A stretch of 14,027 bases of DNA. Origin: an uncultured Oscillospiraceae bacterium (GTDB lineage: Bacteria; Bacillota; Clostridia; Oscillospirales; Oscillospiraceae). The position numbers were made by a program, and so were the translations under genes. The notes beneath the pieces are model-generated. The model did not search any database. It had not been told where the DNA came from and saw only the letters and a program-made list of their open reading frames with translations. Positions 5,340-12,426 of the stretch are shown one piece after another; position 1 is the first letter of the stretch; each line of letters starts with the position of its first letter. The stretch lies in assembly GCA_934631005.1 (NCBI GenBank), contig CAKTXA010000043.1, positions 1-14,027 of the forward strand, given 5' to 3'.

Positions 5340-6898
5340 CCGGCGGCGTGTTGGGCTTTTAGGGCTTTTTGATAGCGGGCGTAGTATTGGGCGAAGCCCT
5401 CCGTGCCCTCGGGGGTGGGGTTTAGAGTCTCGCAGGGGGCGGTTTGGAAGGCGCGGGTCAGGTACTGCTCCAGCGTCTCGTCCGGCGCGTGACTTGCGCG
5501 GTACGCCGCGAGCAGGGCCATGCCCCAGGGGCCGCCCTCGCCGGCCGTTTCCAGCTGTGCGGCGGGGACGCCGAACACGTCCGCCAAAACCTGCAGCCCC
5601 GCGCGCGGGGTCTTGAAAAAGCCGCCGTGGCCGAGCAGTCTTTCCAGCGCCACGCCCTCCTGCTCGCGCAGGAGATCCACGCCCATGCGCAGCGTGGCCA
5701 GCGCGCCATAAAGCTGGGCGCGCATGAAATTCGGTAGCGTCAGGCGGCTGTCCGGCAGGCGGACGAGCATCGGCCGCCCCGCCTCCGTGGCGCTCAGCGG
5801 CTCGCCCGCGAAGTAGTTGAACGCGGCCATGCCGCCCGCGTCCGGCGCGCCCTCCAGCGCGGCGGAATAGAGCTGCGTGTAGAGCTCGCCCATCGAAACG
5901 CCGCAGCCGTTTCGCCGCAGCAGCTCGGAGAACAGCCCGGCCCACGCGTCGATCTCCGACGTGCAGGTGTTGCAGTGCGCCATCGCCACCGGCCGCCCGC
6001 TGGGCGTGGCGACAAGGTCGATCTCGGGGTACCAGCCCGCGAGCGGCTTTTCCAGCACGAGCATGACGAAGCCGGACGTTCCGGCGGAGATGCTGCCGCT
6101 GCGCGGGTGGACGGCGTTGGTGGCGACCATGCCGGTGGCGGCGTCGCCCTCCGGCGGGCAGAACGGGATGCCGGGCTCGAGCGTGCCGCTCTCGTCCAGC
6201 AGCGCCGCTCCCGTGGGCGTGAGCGTACCCGCATCGGCCCCGGCGGGGAGCACCTCGGGCAGGACGTCCTCCAGCCTCCAGGCATAGCCGTGCGGCGCGA
6301 TGAGCGCGTCGAAGCCTTCGACCATGCGGCGGTCAAAGCCGCCCTCGGCGGCGTTATAGCAGAGCATCCCCGACGCGTCGCCCGCGCCGACGACCGTGCG
6401 CCCGGTGAGCAGGCGGTGGACATACGTGCTGAGCGTGACGAGCGCATCGAGGCGCGACACATCCTCGCCGTTCAAAATCGCCTGATACAGGTGCGCGGCG
6501 CTCCAACGCTGCGGGATGTTGTAGCCGAAGCGCTCGGAGAGGATTTTTGCTGCCGGGGCGGTAACGGTATTGCGCCAGGTGCGGAACGGCGCGAGCTGCC
6601 GCCCGCTTTTATCCAGTGCGAGGTAGCCGTGCATCATGGCGGACACGCCGATGGCCCCCACGCGGCGCAGCGGCGCGCCGAGCGCCCGCTCGGCACTCTG
6701 CCGGAGGTCGGAATAGCAGGCGCGCAGGCCGGCGACCACGTCGTCCAGATGATAGGTCCACACGCCGTCCTCCAGCCGGTTTTCCCAGCCGAAGCTGCCG
6801 CTGGCCAGCACCGTATGATCCGGCGCGGTGAGCACCGCCTTGATGCGCGTAGAGCCCAGCTCAATACCCAAAGCGCAGGCGGACAGGTCGATCGTCAT
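5327..6898 (-). CDS. FGGY-family carbohydrate kinase, possible L-fuculokinase
   Basis: FGGY kinases phosphorylate ketoses or polyols with ATP in the cytoplasm. The 523-residue product has an N-terminal phosphate-binding motif GIELGSTRIK at 11-20, then SAMMHG at 86-91 and FRTWRN at 105-110. The probable catalytic Asp252 lies in PPEGDAATGM, and SAGTSGF at 271-277 belongs to the ATP site. The C-terminal domain has GHGGFFKTPRAGLQVLADVFGVP at about 423-445, matching the family's usual GG-x-K/S segment. AGGAGG at 6907-6912, eight bases before the ATG, fixes the start. It is the last gene of the ABC importer operon and shares a locus with L-fucose isomerase, which suggests L-fuculose as substrate. 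Xylulose, ribulose or another ketose cannot be excluded from sequence alone. Confidence 0.88.
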   Translation of the reverse strand: MTIDLSACALGIELGSTRIKAVLTAPDHTVLASGSFGWENRLEDGVWTYHLDDVVAGLRACYSDLRQSAERALGAPLRRVGAIGVSAMMHGYLALDKSGRQLAPFRTWRNTVTAPAAKILSERFGYNIPQRWSAAHLYQAILNGEDVSRLDALVTLSTYVHRLLTGRTVVGAGDASGMLCYNAAEGGFDRRMVEGFDALIAPHGYAWRLEDVLPEVLPAGADAGTLTPTGAALLDESGTLEPGIPFCPPEGDAATGMVATNAVHPRSGSISAGTSGFVMLVLEKPLAGWYPEIDLVATPSGRPVAMAHCNTCTSEIDAWAGLFSELLRRNGCGVSMGELYTQLYSAALEGAPDAGGMAAFNYFAGEPLSATEAGRPMLVRLPDSRLTLPNFMRAQLYGALATLRMGVDLLREQEGVALERLLGHGGFFKTPRAGLQVLADVFGVPAAQLETAGEGGPWGMALLAAYRASHAPDETLEQYLTRAFQTAPCETLNPTPEGTEGFAQYYARYQKALKAQHAAGAMQ

Positions 6899-6956
6899 AA
6901 CTGCTTCCTCCTCAAGAATATCCTGGAAATTTCAACTTTTGAAAAAAAGAAAAAGC

Positions 6957-7186
6957 CTCGCAGAGTTTTGCACCCGCAGGTGCAAAATGAATTTGGATCA
7001 TTTTTGCCGGCGACATGCGCGTCGGCAAAAATACTGCTCAGCCTGTAAGTGTGGAATTTGTGTGCCTGCGGCACACAAATTATGCGCGCACAGGCTGCAA
7101 GCCTTCTCAAACGAAAGCCCAGCGAAGCGGGTTTCGTTTGAACGCCCGCAGGGCGTCCAAGCGGGCGCTGCGTATGCAGCGCCCGC
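6957..7186 (-). repeat. Intercistronic hairpin array between binding-protein and kinase genes
   Basis: Most of the 332-base gap is hairpins. In order: TTTTGCACC/GGTGCAAAA (6966-6987); a 12-bp stem with one G-T wobble (7001-7031); a perfect 12-bp stem with loop TGC (7055-7081) enclosed by CAGCCTGT (7039-7046) and ACAGGCTG (7090-7097); a 10-bp AT-rich stem continued by CCC/GGG past a bulge (7107-7141); ACGCCC/GGGCGT (7142-7156); and a perfect 11-bp GC stem (7161-7186). On the transcript they follow the binding-protein stop and precede the kinase. Such structures can protect an abundant upstream message from decay or cause partial termination. A U-rich run lies at 6952-6940 on the minus strand, just after the last hairpin. 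Confidence 0.75.
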
Positions 7187-7230
7187 CCGGCTGTAAAAGG
7201 TATATCAGGATCGCGGGAAAATATCGCAGA

Positions 7231-8409
7231 TCAATCGTAAACGAGCAGGGCGATCATTTCGTCGTCGATGTTGGACGCGTCATACCACTGCGCGCCGGTG
7301 TCGACGTCGGAGACAGCCTCGCCCTTGGCGGCCTTGACGGCCAGCTCAACAGCCTTGTAGCCGATCTGGTACGGATCCTGCGTGACGGAGCCGTAGAACC
7401 AGCCCTGACGGACGGCGTTCTTCTGTGCCGCGCCAGCGTCGAAGCCGGCCACGACCAGGCCCGCGTACTTGCCGCCCTCGGCGAGATCCTCACCGTCGGA
7501 AACAGCAGCCAGGAAGCCGGTGACAGCGCCCTCGTTGGAGCAGAAGATCGCAACGGGGTTCATGCCGAGCAGGGAGTTGGCAGCGGTCTGCACAGCGGTG
7601 GCTTCGGTGGTGGCGGAGATGGCGACCTCAATGATGATGGCGGGCGCGTCGACCTTCTTTTCCCACTTGGCGTGGCCCTCGATGGCGACCTTGCCGGGCT
7701 GATAGCTCTCGGCGATCTCATACATCTTGTTCACAAAGCCGGTGGTACGGCCGGAGACGGAGGCGGAGACAGCGTCCTGCGACAGGCAGCCGATGATGAC
7801 CGGCGCATCGGAGGTAGCGTTCTTCATCGCGTCGACGACCGTGGCGTTCTCGCCGAACTTCTCGGCAGCGATGGCGGCAGCGTTCTCGTTGTTGGTGGCG
7901 GCAGTCGCCTTGACGGCGCCGGTGGTGTCATCGGGAACACCGGAGTCAAAGCCGATGACGGGGATGTTCTTTTCCGCGCACTCCTCGAGGATCTCGGTCA
8001 CAGCCTCGGTGGACAGAGCAGCCAGAGCCATGGCCTTCGGGTTCTTGGCCATTTCGTTCTTGACCATGTTGACCTGAGCGTCGATCTCGGTCTCGGAGGC
8101 GGGGCCGTCGAAGTAGATGTCTACGTCATAGTCCTTCGCGGCGTCGGCAGAGCCCTTGGCAACGGCCTGCCAGAACTGATGCTGGAAGCCCTTGGCCATG
8201 ACGGGGATGTACAGGCGCTCGCCGGTGGTCTCTTCCGCGGCAGCGGGAGTCTCCTCGGCAGCGGGGGTCTCGGTGGCGGGCGTTTCAGCCGCCGGGGCGT
8301 CGGTGGCGGGGGTGTCGGTGGCAGGAGCGTTAGTCTTGCTGCCGGACGCGCAGGCGACCAGAGCGAAGACCATCACGACCGCCAGAAGCAGAGCGATGAT
8401 TTTCTTCAT
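7231..8409 (-). CDS. Sugar ABC transporter substrate-binding lipoprotein
   Basis: This is the extracytoplasmic binding protein of a ribose/galactose-type (RbsB-like, Peripla_BP_4) importer. The 392-residue product starts with a lipoprotein signal peptide, MKKIIALLLAVVMVFALVAC, with Cys20 as the lipidation site. Residues 27-62 are a Thr-Pro-Ala-Glu repeat linker that holds the domain away from the membrane. The sugar-binding fold begins at about 65 (LYIPVMAKGFQHQFW) and shows IPVIGFDSGVP at 149-159, VSGRTTGF at 218-225, FCSNEGAVTGFL at 289-300, VVAGFDAG at 319-326 and the late SVTQDPYQIGY at 341-351. The start was moved 25 codons inward to the ATG with GGAGG at 8418-8422. It lies between the permease and the kinase. 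Context suggests fucose or a related sugar. Confidence 0.92.
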   Translation of the reverse strand: MKKIIALLLAVVMVFALVACASGSKTNAPATDTPATDAPAAETPATETPAAEETPAAAEETTGERLYIPVMAKGFQHQFWQAVAKGSADAAKDYDVDIYFDGPASETEIDAQVNMVKNEMAKNPKAMALAALSTEAVTEILEECAEKNIPVIGFDSGVPDDTTGAVKATAATNNENAAAIAAEKFGENATVVDAMKNATSDAPVIIGCLSQDAVSASVSGRTTGFVNKMYEIAESYQPGKVAIEGHAKWEKKVDAPAIIIEVAISATTEATAVQTAANSLLGMNPVAIFCSNEGAVTGFLAAVSDGEDLAEGGKYAGLVVAGFDAGAAQKNAVRQGWFYGSVTQDPYQIGYKAVELAVKAAKGEAVSDVDTGAQWYDASNIDDEMIALLVYD

Positions 8410-8507
8410 TTCATGTTCCTCCAATTTTTTATTGCGGTACCGTCGCGGAATTCCGCTCCGGTCCCATTTTTTATTATCAAACACCCGGGTCGGTGTTCAA
8501 TACGGGT
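8410..8507 (-). other. Spacer before binding-protein gene with small palindromes
   Basis: The 98-base gap holds AACACC/GGTGTT (8480-8497), just past the permease stop, and the 12-base palindrome GCGGAATTCCGC (8445-8456). The 10-base sequence ATTTTTTATT occurs twice on the plus strand (8424-8433 and 8466-8475). The first hairpin followed by AT-rich sequence on the minus strand could slow or process transcription ahead of the highly expressed binding-protein gene. I see no convincing separate promoter. Confidence 0.4.
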
Positions 8508-9497
8508 TTAGGATTTCTTCACGCGGTTGGCGGCGTTGGTGCGGGCGATGTCCAGCAGGACCGCGCCGATGACGACCGCGCCGGTGAGGAACGTCTGCCA
8601 CGGGGCCTGCAGGCCGCAGGAGGACAGGCCGTTTTTCAGCACCGACATGATGAACACGCCGATGAGCGTGCCGACCATGGAGCCGGAGCCGCCGGACATG
8701 GACGTGCCGCCGATGATGACGCCGGTGATGCCGTTCATCTCCTGACCGGCGCCGGTGCCCGGGGTGATGGTGGTGTACGCCGCGGCGTAGAACAGGCCGG
8801 ACATACCGATGAAGAAGCCGGAGAGCGTGTAGACCGCGACCTTCCAGTTATCGACCTTGATGCCGGACAGGCGGGTGGCCTCCTCGTTGGAGCCGATGGC
8901 AAAGGCATAGCGGCCGAATTTGGTCTTGTGCAGGATGAGCGCGGCGATGATGAAGAAGCCCGCCAGCCAGAACACGCCCACCGGGAAGCCCTTCACGCCG
9001 AACAGCTCCGCGCGGATGAACACCTTTTTGAACCAGCTGCCGACCTCCGCCGTGGCGGTGGGCCAGGTCTGGGACTGCACCTTGGTGATGAGCGAGCCGA
9101 GACCGGCGGCCATCATCTGCGTGCCGAGCGTGGCGATGAACGGCGGCAGGCGCAGCTTTGCGACGAGGTTGCCGTTGATAAAGCCGAACACCACGCCCAC
9201 GAGGATGGTGAGCGCAACGGAGAGGATGAGCGGCCAGCCCTGCTTGAAGGTATAGCCGCCAAGCAGCGCGGCGGTCATCATCACGGTGCCGAGCGACAGG
9301 TCGATGCCGCCGGTGATGATGATGAACGTGACGCCGAAGGCCATAAAGCCGATGTAGTAGCTGGACTCGAGAATGTTCTTCACCATGTCCAGCGACAGGA
9401 AGTTGTTGCCGAAGATCGAGAACACGATATACAAAATGACCAGCGCCAGCGGCGCGAGGAGCTTTTGCATATCCAGTTTTTTAGCGTTCGTCTGCAT
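8508..9497 (-). CDS. Ribose/galactose-type ABC transporter permease (RbsC-like)
   Basis: This is the membrane channel subunit of the importer, in the BPD_transp_2 family. The 329-residue product is highly hydrophobic, with segments near residues 13-33, 47-62, 68-82, 88-108, 118-138, 172-190, 219-240, 255-287 and 300-317. The signature GGIDLSLG falls at 63-70. The cytoplasmic loop TKFGRYAFAIGSNEEATRLSGI, at 192-213, is the usual contact with the ATPase. GGTSMSGGSGS at 263-273 is also conserved in this family. It starts only five bases after the ATPase stop, so translation is probably coupled; the ribosome binding site is weak (GGGG shortly upstream). One permease gene suggests a homodimeric channel, as in RbsC. 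Confidence 0.94.
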   Translation of the reverse strand: MQTNAKKLDMQKLLAPLALVILYIVFSIFGNNFLSLDMVKNILESSYYIGFMAFGVTFIIITGGIDLSLGTVMMTAALLGGYTFKQGWPLILSVALTILVGVVFGFINGNLVAKLRLPPFIATLGTQMMAAGLGSLITKVQSQTWPTATAEVGSWFKKVFIRAELFGVKGFPVGVFWLAGFFIIAALILHKTKFGRYAFAIGSNEEATRLSGIKVDNWKVAVYTLSGFFIGMSGLFYAAAYTTITPGTGAGQEMNGITGVIIGGTSMSGGSGSMVGTLIGVFIMSVLKNGLSSCGLQAPWQTFLTGAVVIGAVLLDIARTNAANRVKKS

Positions 9498-9502
9498 GAT
9501 TC

Positions 9503-11002
9503 TTACCCCACTTCTCTCTTAGTCGCATACGTCATAATGTTTTCCTGCGTTGCCTCGTCGATCATCAGCTCGCCCGTCTTGCGCCCTTCGCACATGACGA
9601 CGATCCGGTCGGACATACGCAGCAGCTCGGGAAGCTCGGACGAGATCATAATGATCGCCTTGCCCTCGGCAGCCAGCTGGTTCATCAGCTTGTAGATCTC
9701 GCTCTTCGCGCCCACGTCGATGCCGCGCGTGGGCTCGTCAAAGATCAGCACGTCGCAGTCGCGCAGCAGCCACTTGGCAAGCACCACCTTCTGCTGGTTG
9801 CCGCCCGACAGGCTGCGCACCAGCGTTTTGTGGCTGGGCGTTTTGGTGCGGATCTTTTCGATGTACTCGCGGGAGGAATGCTCGATCTTGCCGTCGTTCA
9901 CGAACGGCCCGGCGGTGAACTGATCGAGCGAGGCGAGCACGGTGTTGTCCGCGACCGAGAGGCCCAGGCACAGGCCGTAGCGCTTGCGGTCTTCGGACAG
10001 ATACCCGATGCCCGCGGCCACGGCGTCGCGCGGGCTGCGGATGTGGGCGACCTCGCCGTTAATTTTAATGGTGCCGCCGGTGCGGTGATCCGCGCCGCAC
10101 AGCAGCCGCGCCGTTTCGGTGCGGCCCGCGCCCATCAGGCCCGCGAAGCCGAGGATCTCGCCCTTGTGCAGGACGAACGACACGTCCTTCACATCGTCGG
10201 ACACCAGATGCTCCGCCTCCAGCACGACCGGCGCGTCGGGCGCGACGTTCGAGTGCGTTTTCGGCTCCTCATAAATGACGCGGCCGACCATCATCTGCAC
10301 GACCTCGTCGATGGTCGTGTCGGCGGTGTTGACGGTGTTCACATACTGCCCGTCGCGCATGACGGTGATGCGGTCAGTGATCTGCTTGAGCTCATCCATG
10401 CGGTGCGAGATGTACACGATGCCGACGCCCGTTTCCTTCAGCCGCCGGATGAACGTGAACAGATCCTCGATCTCGCTCTCGGTGAGCGCCGCGGACGGCT
10501 CATCCATGATGAGCACCTTGGTATTATTGAAGGAGAGGGACTTTGCGATCTCCACCATCTGCTGCTTGGCGACCGTCAGGCGCTTGACCTGCGTTTTGGC
10601 GTCGATGTTCAGGTGCAGCGACTGCAGAAGCTCCTGCGCCATGCGGTTCTGCTTTTTCTGGTCGAGCAGCAAGCCGCTCGTCGGCTCGCGGCCGATGTAG
10701 ATATTTTCGGCCACGGTGAGATCCTGCATCAGGTTCAGCTCCTGATGGACGATGCTCACGCCCTTGGCCTGCGCGTCGCGCGGGGAGTGGATCTCCACCG
10801 GCTTGCCGTACAGCTCGATCTCGCCCGCGTCCTTGGTATAGACGCCGGTGAGGATCTTCATCAGCGTGGACTTGCCCGCGCCGTTTTCGCCGACCAGCGC
10901 CATGACCTCGCCGGCGCGGACCTCCAGCTGCGCGTTGTCCAGCGCGTGCACGCCGGGGAAGTATTTTTGGATGCCGTGCATCCGCAGAATGATCTCGCCC
11001 AT
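9503..11002 (-). CDS. Two-domain sugar ABC transporter ATPase (RbsA/MglA-like)
   Basis: This cytoplasmic protein powers sugar import. The 499-residue product is two fused ABC domains. Domain 1 has Walker A GENGAGKST at 38-46, a Q-loop at HQELN (86-90), signature LTVAKQQM at 142-149, Walker B VLIMDEPS at 163-170 and switch His200. Domain 2 has a degenerate Walker A GLMGAGRTET at 288-297, a canonical signature LSGGNQQK at 398-405 and Walker B DVLIFDEPTRGID at 417-429. Its switch position appears to be Ser in place of His. This asymmetry is normal for the family and implies one main catalytic site. AAAGGTG at 11011-11017 supports the start. It is the first gene of the leftward operon, downstream of a leader that holds several operator-like dyads. 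Confidence 0.95.
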   Translation of the reverse strand: MGEIILRMHGIQKYFPGVHALDNAQLEVRAGEVMALVGENGAGKSTLMKILTGVYTKDAGEIELYGKPVEIHSPRDAQAKGVSIVHQELNLMQDLTVAENIYIGREPTSGLLLDQKKQNRMAQELLQSLHLNIDAKTQVKRLTVAKQQMVEIAKSLSFNNTKVLIMDEPSAALTESEIEDLFTFIRRLKETGVGIVYISHRMDELKQITDRITVMRDGQYVNTVNTADTTIDEVVQMMVGRVIYEEPKTHSNVAPDAPVVLEAEHLVSDDVKDVSFVLHKGEILGFAGLMGAGRTETARLLCGADHRTGGTIKINGEVAHIRSPRDAVAAGIGYLSEDRKRYGLCLGLSVADNTVLASLDQFTAGPFVNDGKIEHSSREYIEKIRTKTPSHKTLVRSLSGGNQQKVVLAKWLLRDCDVLIFDEPTRGIDVGAKSEIYKLMNQLAAEGKAIIMISSELPELLRMSDRIVVMCEGRKTGELMIDEATQENIMTYATKREVG

Positions 11003-11051
11003 CCCAACATCACCTTTCTTGCTTTGACAGCCTCCGCGGCGTCACTTACTA

Positions 11052-11067
11052 AACAAATCGGTTCGCG
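11052..11067. promoter_or_regulatory. Operator-like half dyad A
   Basis: AACAAA-TCGG-TTCGCG matches the right half of the proposed operator CGCGAA-N4-TTCGCG perfectly and the left half at three of six bases. It has the CG centre usual in LacI-family operators. Its centre is 33 bp from that of site B, about three helical turns. Confidence 0.4.
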
Positions 11068-11084
11068 CCGTCAGATTGCACAAA

Positions 11085-11100
11085 CGTGAAACGGTTCGCT
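11085..11100. promoter_or_regulatory. Operator-like dyad B
   Basis: CGTGAA-ACGG-TTCGCT matches CGCGAA-N4-TTCGCG with two mismatches. Its core GAAACGGTTC has the A-C-G-N-T-T form typical of LacI-family operators. It lies in the transcribed leader of the ABC operon. Confidence 0.55.
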
Positions 11101-11127
11101 TTTGCACTTTCCCGAACAAACCGGAAT

Positions 11128-11143
11128 CGCGAACAAGTTCGCG
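11128..11143. promoter_or_regulatory. Operator-like perfect dyad C
   Basis: CGCGAAC-AA-GTTCGCG is a perfect 7+7 inverted repeat. It fits CGCGAA-N4-TTCGCG exactly in both halves, although the centre is AA and not CG. Its centre is 43 bp from that of site B, about four helical turns. Confidence 0.6.
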
Positions 11144-11146
11144 TTG

Positions 11147-11160
11147 TTTGAACGTTCAAA
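11147..11160. promoter_or_regulatory. 14-bp perfect palindrome D
   Basis: TTTGAACGTTCAAA is a perfect palindrome with the CG centre favoured by LacI-family repressors. It lies four bases from dyad C and about 33 bases downstream of the predicted ABC operon start. Its half-site differs from CGCGAA, so it could bind the local repressor less well or serve another regulator. Confidence 0.5.
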
Positions 11161-11199
11161 ATGTACAAAACGCGTTCTGCGTTTAACGTCTTTTTAATC

Positions 11200-11228
11200 A
11201 CTATAATCAACTTTTCACAAAAAATCAA
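11200..11228 (-). promoter_or_regulatory. Probable promoter of the ABC-kinase operon
   Basis: On the minus strand, TTGATT (11228-11223) and TATAGT (11205-11200) are separated by 17 bases. Transcription would start near 11193 and give a leader of about 190 bases to the ATPase gene. All four operator-like dyads on this side (11052-11160) lie downstream of the start, so a bound repressor could block early elongation. Confidence 0.65.
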
Positions 11229-11250
11229 GTCATTTTTTCATTTTTTCCTG

Positions 11251-11279
11251 TTGACAGGCGAAAATATTTTTTGTACTAT
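11251..11279 (+). promoter_or_regulatory. Probable promoter of the lacI-type gene and fucI
   Basis: A perfect -35 TTGACA (11251-11256) is followed after 17 bases by TACTAT (11274-11279), a four-of-six match to the -10 box. A start near 11286 places dyad E at about +27 to +42, suited to roadblock autoregulation. It diverges from the ABC operon promoter, with -35 boxes about 22 bp apart. Confidence 0.6.
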
Positions 11280-11312
11280 GTGCATATACAGAGTGAAAGG
11301 AAGACGGAAAAA

Positions 11313-11328
11313 CGCGAATCGTTTCGCG
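11313..11328. promoter_or_regulatory. Operator-like perfect dyad E
   Basis: CGCGAA-TCGT-TTCGCG matches the proposed operator exactly in both halves and has a CG within its four-base centre. Read on the other strand, its core is GAAACGATTC, one base from the core of site B. It lies in the leader of the repressor gene, about 20 bases before its ATG, implying autoregulation. Confidence 0.65.
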
Positions 11329-11348
11329 CTTATCCGGTCAAAAACGCC

Positions 11349-12341
11349 ATGGCTACCATCAAAGACGTTGCCCAGCGCGCACAGGTCGCACCCTCTACGA
11401 TCTCCAAATATATGAACGGCGGCAATGTCCGGCCGGAGCATGCCGAGGCCATCCGCGAGGCCATCGCGGAGCTGGGCTACCGGGTCAACCCCTATGCGCG
11501 CGGGCTCAAGACGCCCCATCCGCGCTCCATCGGCATCCTCACGCCCGATATGACCGCACCGTTCTTCGGCAGCGTCCTGTCGGCGTTCGATAAGGTCATG
11601 CGCGAGAACGGCTATCACACGCTCATCTCCTGCTACGGCGCGAACCACGGGCTGGAGCGCGATAATCTGCGCTTTCTATTAAATAATGGGATCGACGGGC
11701 TGCTGTACATCCCTGAGGATCTGTCCGCCGAGGAATTTCAGGAGCTGACCGTCAACTGCGCCGTGCCCGTGGTGCAGGTCGACCGCATGATCCAGGGTGT
11801 GGAGACCGACACCGTGCTGGTGGACAACACCGGGTCCGTGTATGACGCCGTCTGCCGCCTCATCGACCGCGGCCACCGGCGCGTGGCGATCGTGGCGGGG
11901 CCGAAGTCGGTGATGACGGCGAAGGAGCGTCTGGTCGGCTATCTGCGGGCACTGAGCGACCGCGAATTTATCTATGACGACGCGCTCGTCATCTCGGGGC
12001 CGAACGCGTTCGCCACCGGCTATCACGGCTTTGCCCAGCTGATGGCGCAAAACGATCCGCCCACGGCCATTTTTTCGACGAACTACGACATCACGATGGG
12101 TCTGATCACCGCGGCGCGCGAGCGCGGCGTGGCCATCGACAAAGACCTTGATCTGTTCGGCTATGACTGCGTGGACACCTGCGCGATGCTGAACCCCCCG
12201 CTGCCGGTGGTGCAGCAGCCGGAGCAGCAGCTCGGGCAGCTGTCGGCCGAGTACCTGCTGGAGCGGCTGGCGGGGAGCAGCGAGCCCCCGCGGCTGACGC
12301 GCCTGCCGTGCATCGTGCATGAAAATCCCCGCAAAGCATGA
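11349..12341 (+). CDS. LacI-family transcriptional repressor
   Basis: LacI-family proteins bind palindromic operators as dimers and release them when a sugar or sugar phosphate binds. The 330-residue product has the normal length. The N-terminal helix-turn-helix starts ATIKDVAQRAQVAPSTISKYMNG, with the recognition helix at about 15-24, and the hinge segment VNPYARGLKT at 46-55. The ligand-binding domain follows with SIGILTPDMTAPFFGSV from 60, VPVVQVDR near 141, a GHRRVAIVAGP segment near 177 and the late DLFGYDCVDT segment. The start is chosen because the DNA-binding domain begins there, although no good ribosome binding site precedes it. It lies between the divergent importer and fucI, so it most likely controls both. 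The inducer is unknown; L-fucose or a fuculose compound is an inference from context. Confidence 0.93.
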   Translation: MATIKDVAQRAQVAPSTISKYMNGGNVRPEHAEAIREAIAELGYRVNPYARGLKTPHPRSIGILTPDMTAPFFGSVLSAFDKVMRENGYHTLISCYGANHGLERDNLRFLLNNGIDGLLYIPEDLSAEEFQELTVNCAVPVVQVDRMIQGVETDTVLVDNTGSVYDAVCRLIDRGHRRVAIVAGPKSVMTAKERLVGYLRALSDREFIYDDALVISGPNAFATGYHGFAQLMAQNDPPTAIFSTNYDITMGLITAARERGVAIDKDLDLFGYDCVDTCAMLNPPLPVVQQPEQQLGQLSAEYLLERLAGSSEPPRLTRLPCIVHENPRKA

Positions 12342-12426
12342 CCTTGTATAACCGGCGCATCCGCGCTGCTTATATCCATACACATTTTATAAATTCTAAA
12401 TACGCAGAGAATTAGGAGGAGTACTT
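12342..12426 (+). other. Spacer between repressor gene and fucI
   Basis: The 85-base spacer is AT-rich in its second half. TATAAA at 12388-12393 could be a -10 box, but no acceptable -35 lies at the right distance. There is no hairpin with a T tract, so read-through from the repressor promoter into fucI is likely. AGGAGG at 12414-12419 is a strong ribosome binding site seven bases before the fucI ATG. Confidence 0.5.

Noticed and set aside
6957..7186. CRISPR array or riboswitch in the hairpin-rich gap
   Set aside because: There are no regular direct repeats with spacers and no recognisable aptamer core; the units are different inverted repeats.
7015..8511. Plus-strand frame opposite the binding-protein gene
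   Set aside because: Gly/Val/Asp-rich antisense translation with no domain; the minus-strand lipoprotein is unambiguous.
9503..11002. Degenerate second Walker A of the ATPase as a damaged domain
   Set aside because: A GxxGxGR form and an altered first signature are normal for the RbsA/MglA family.
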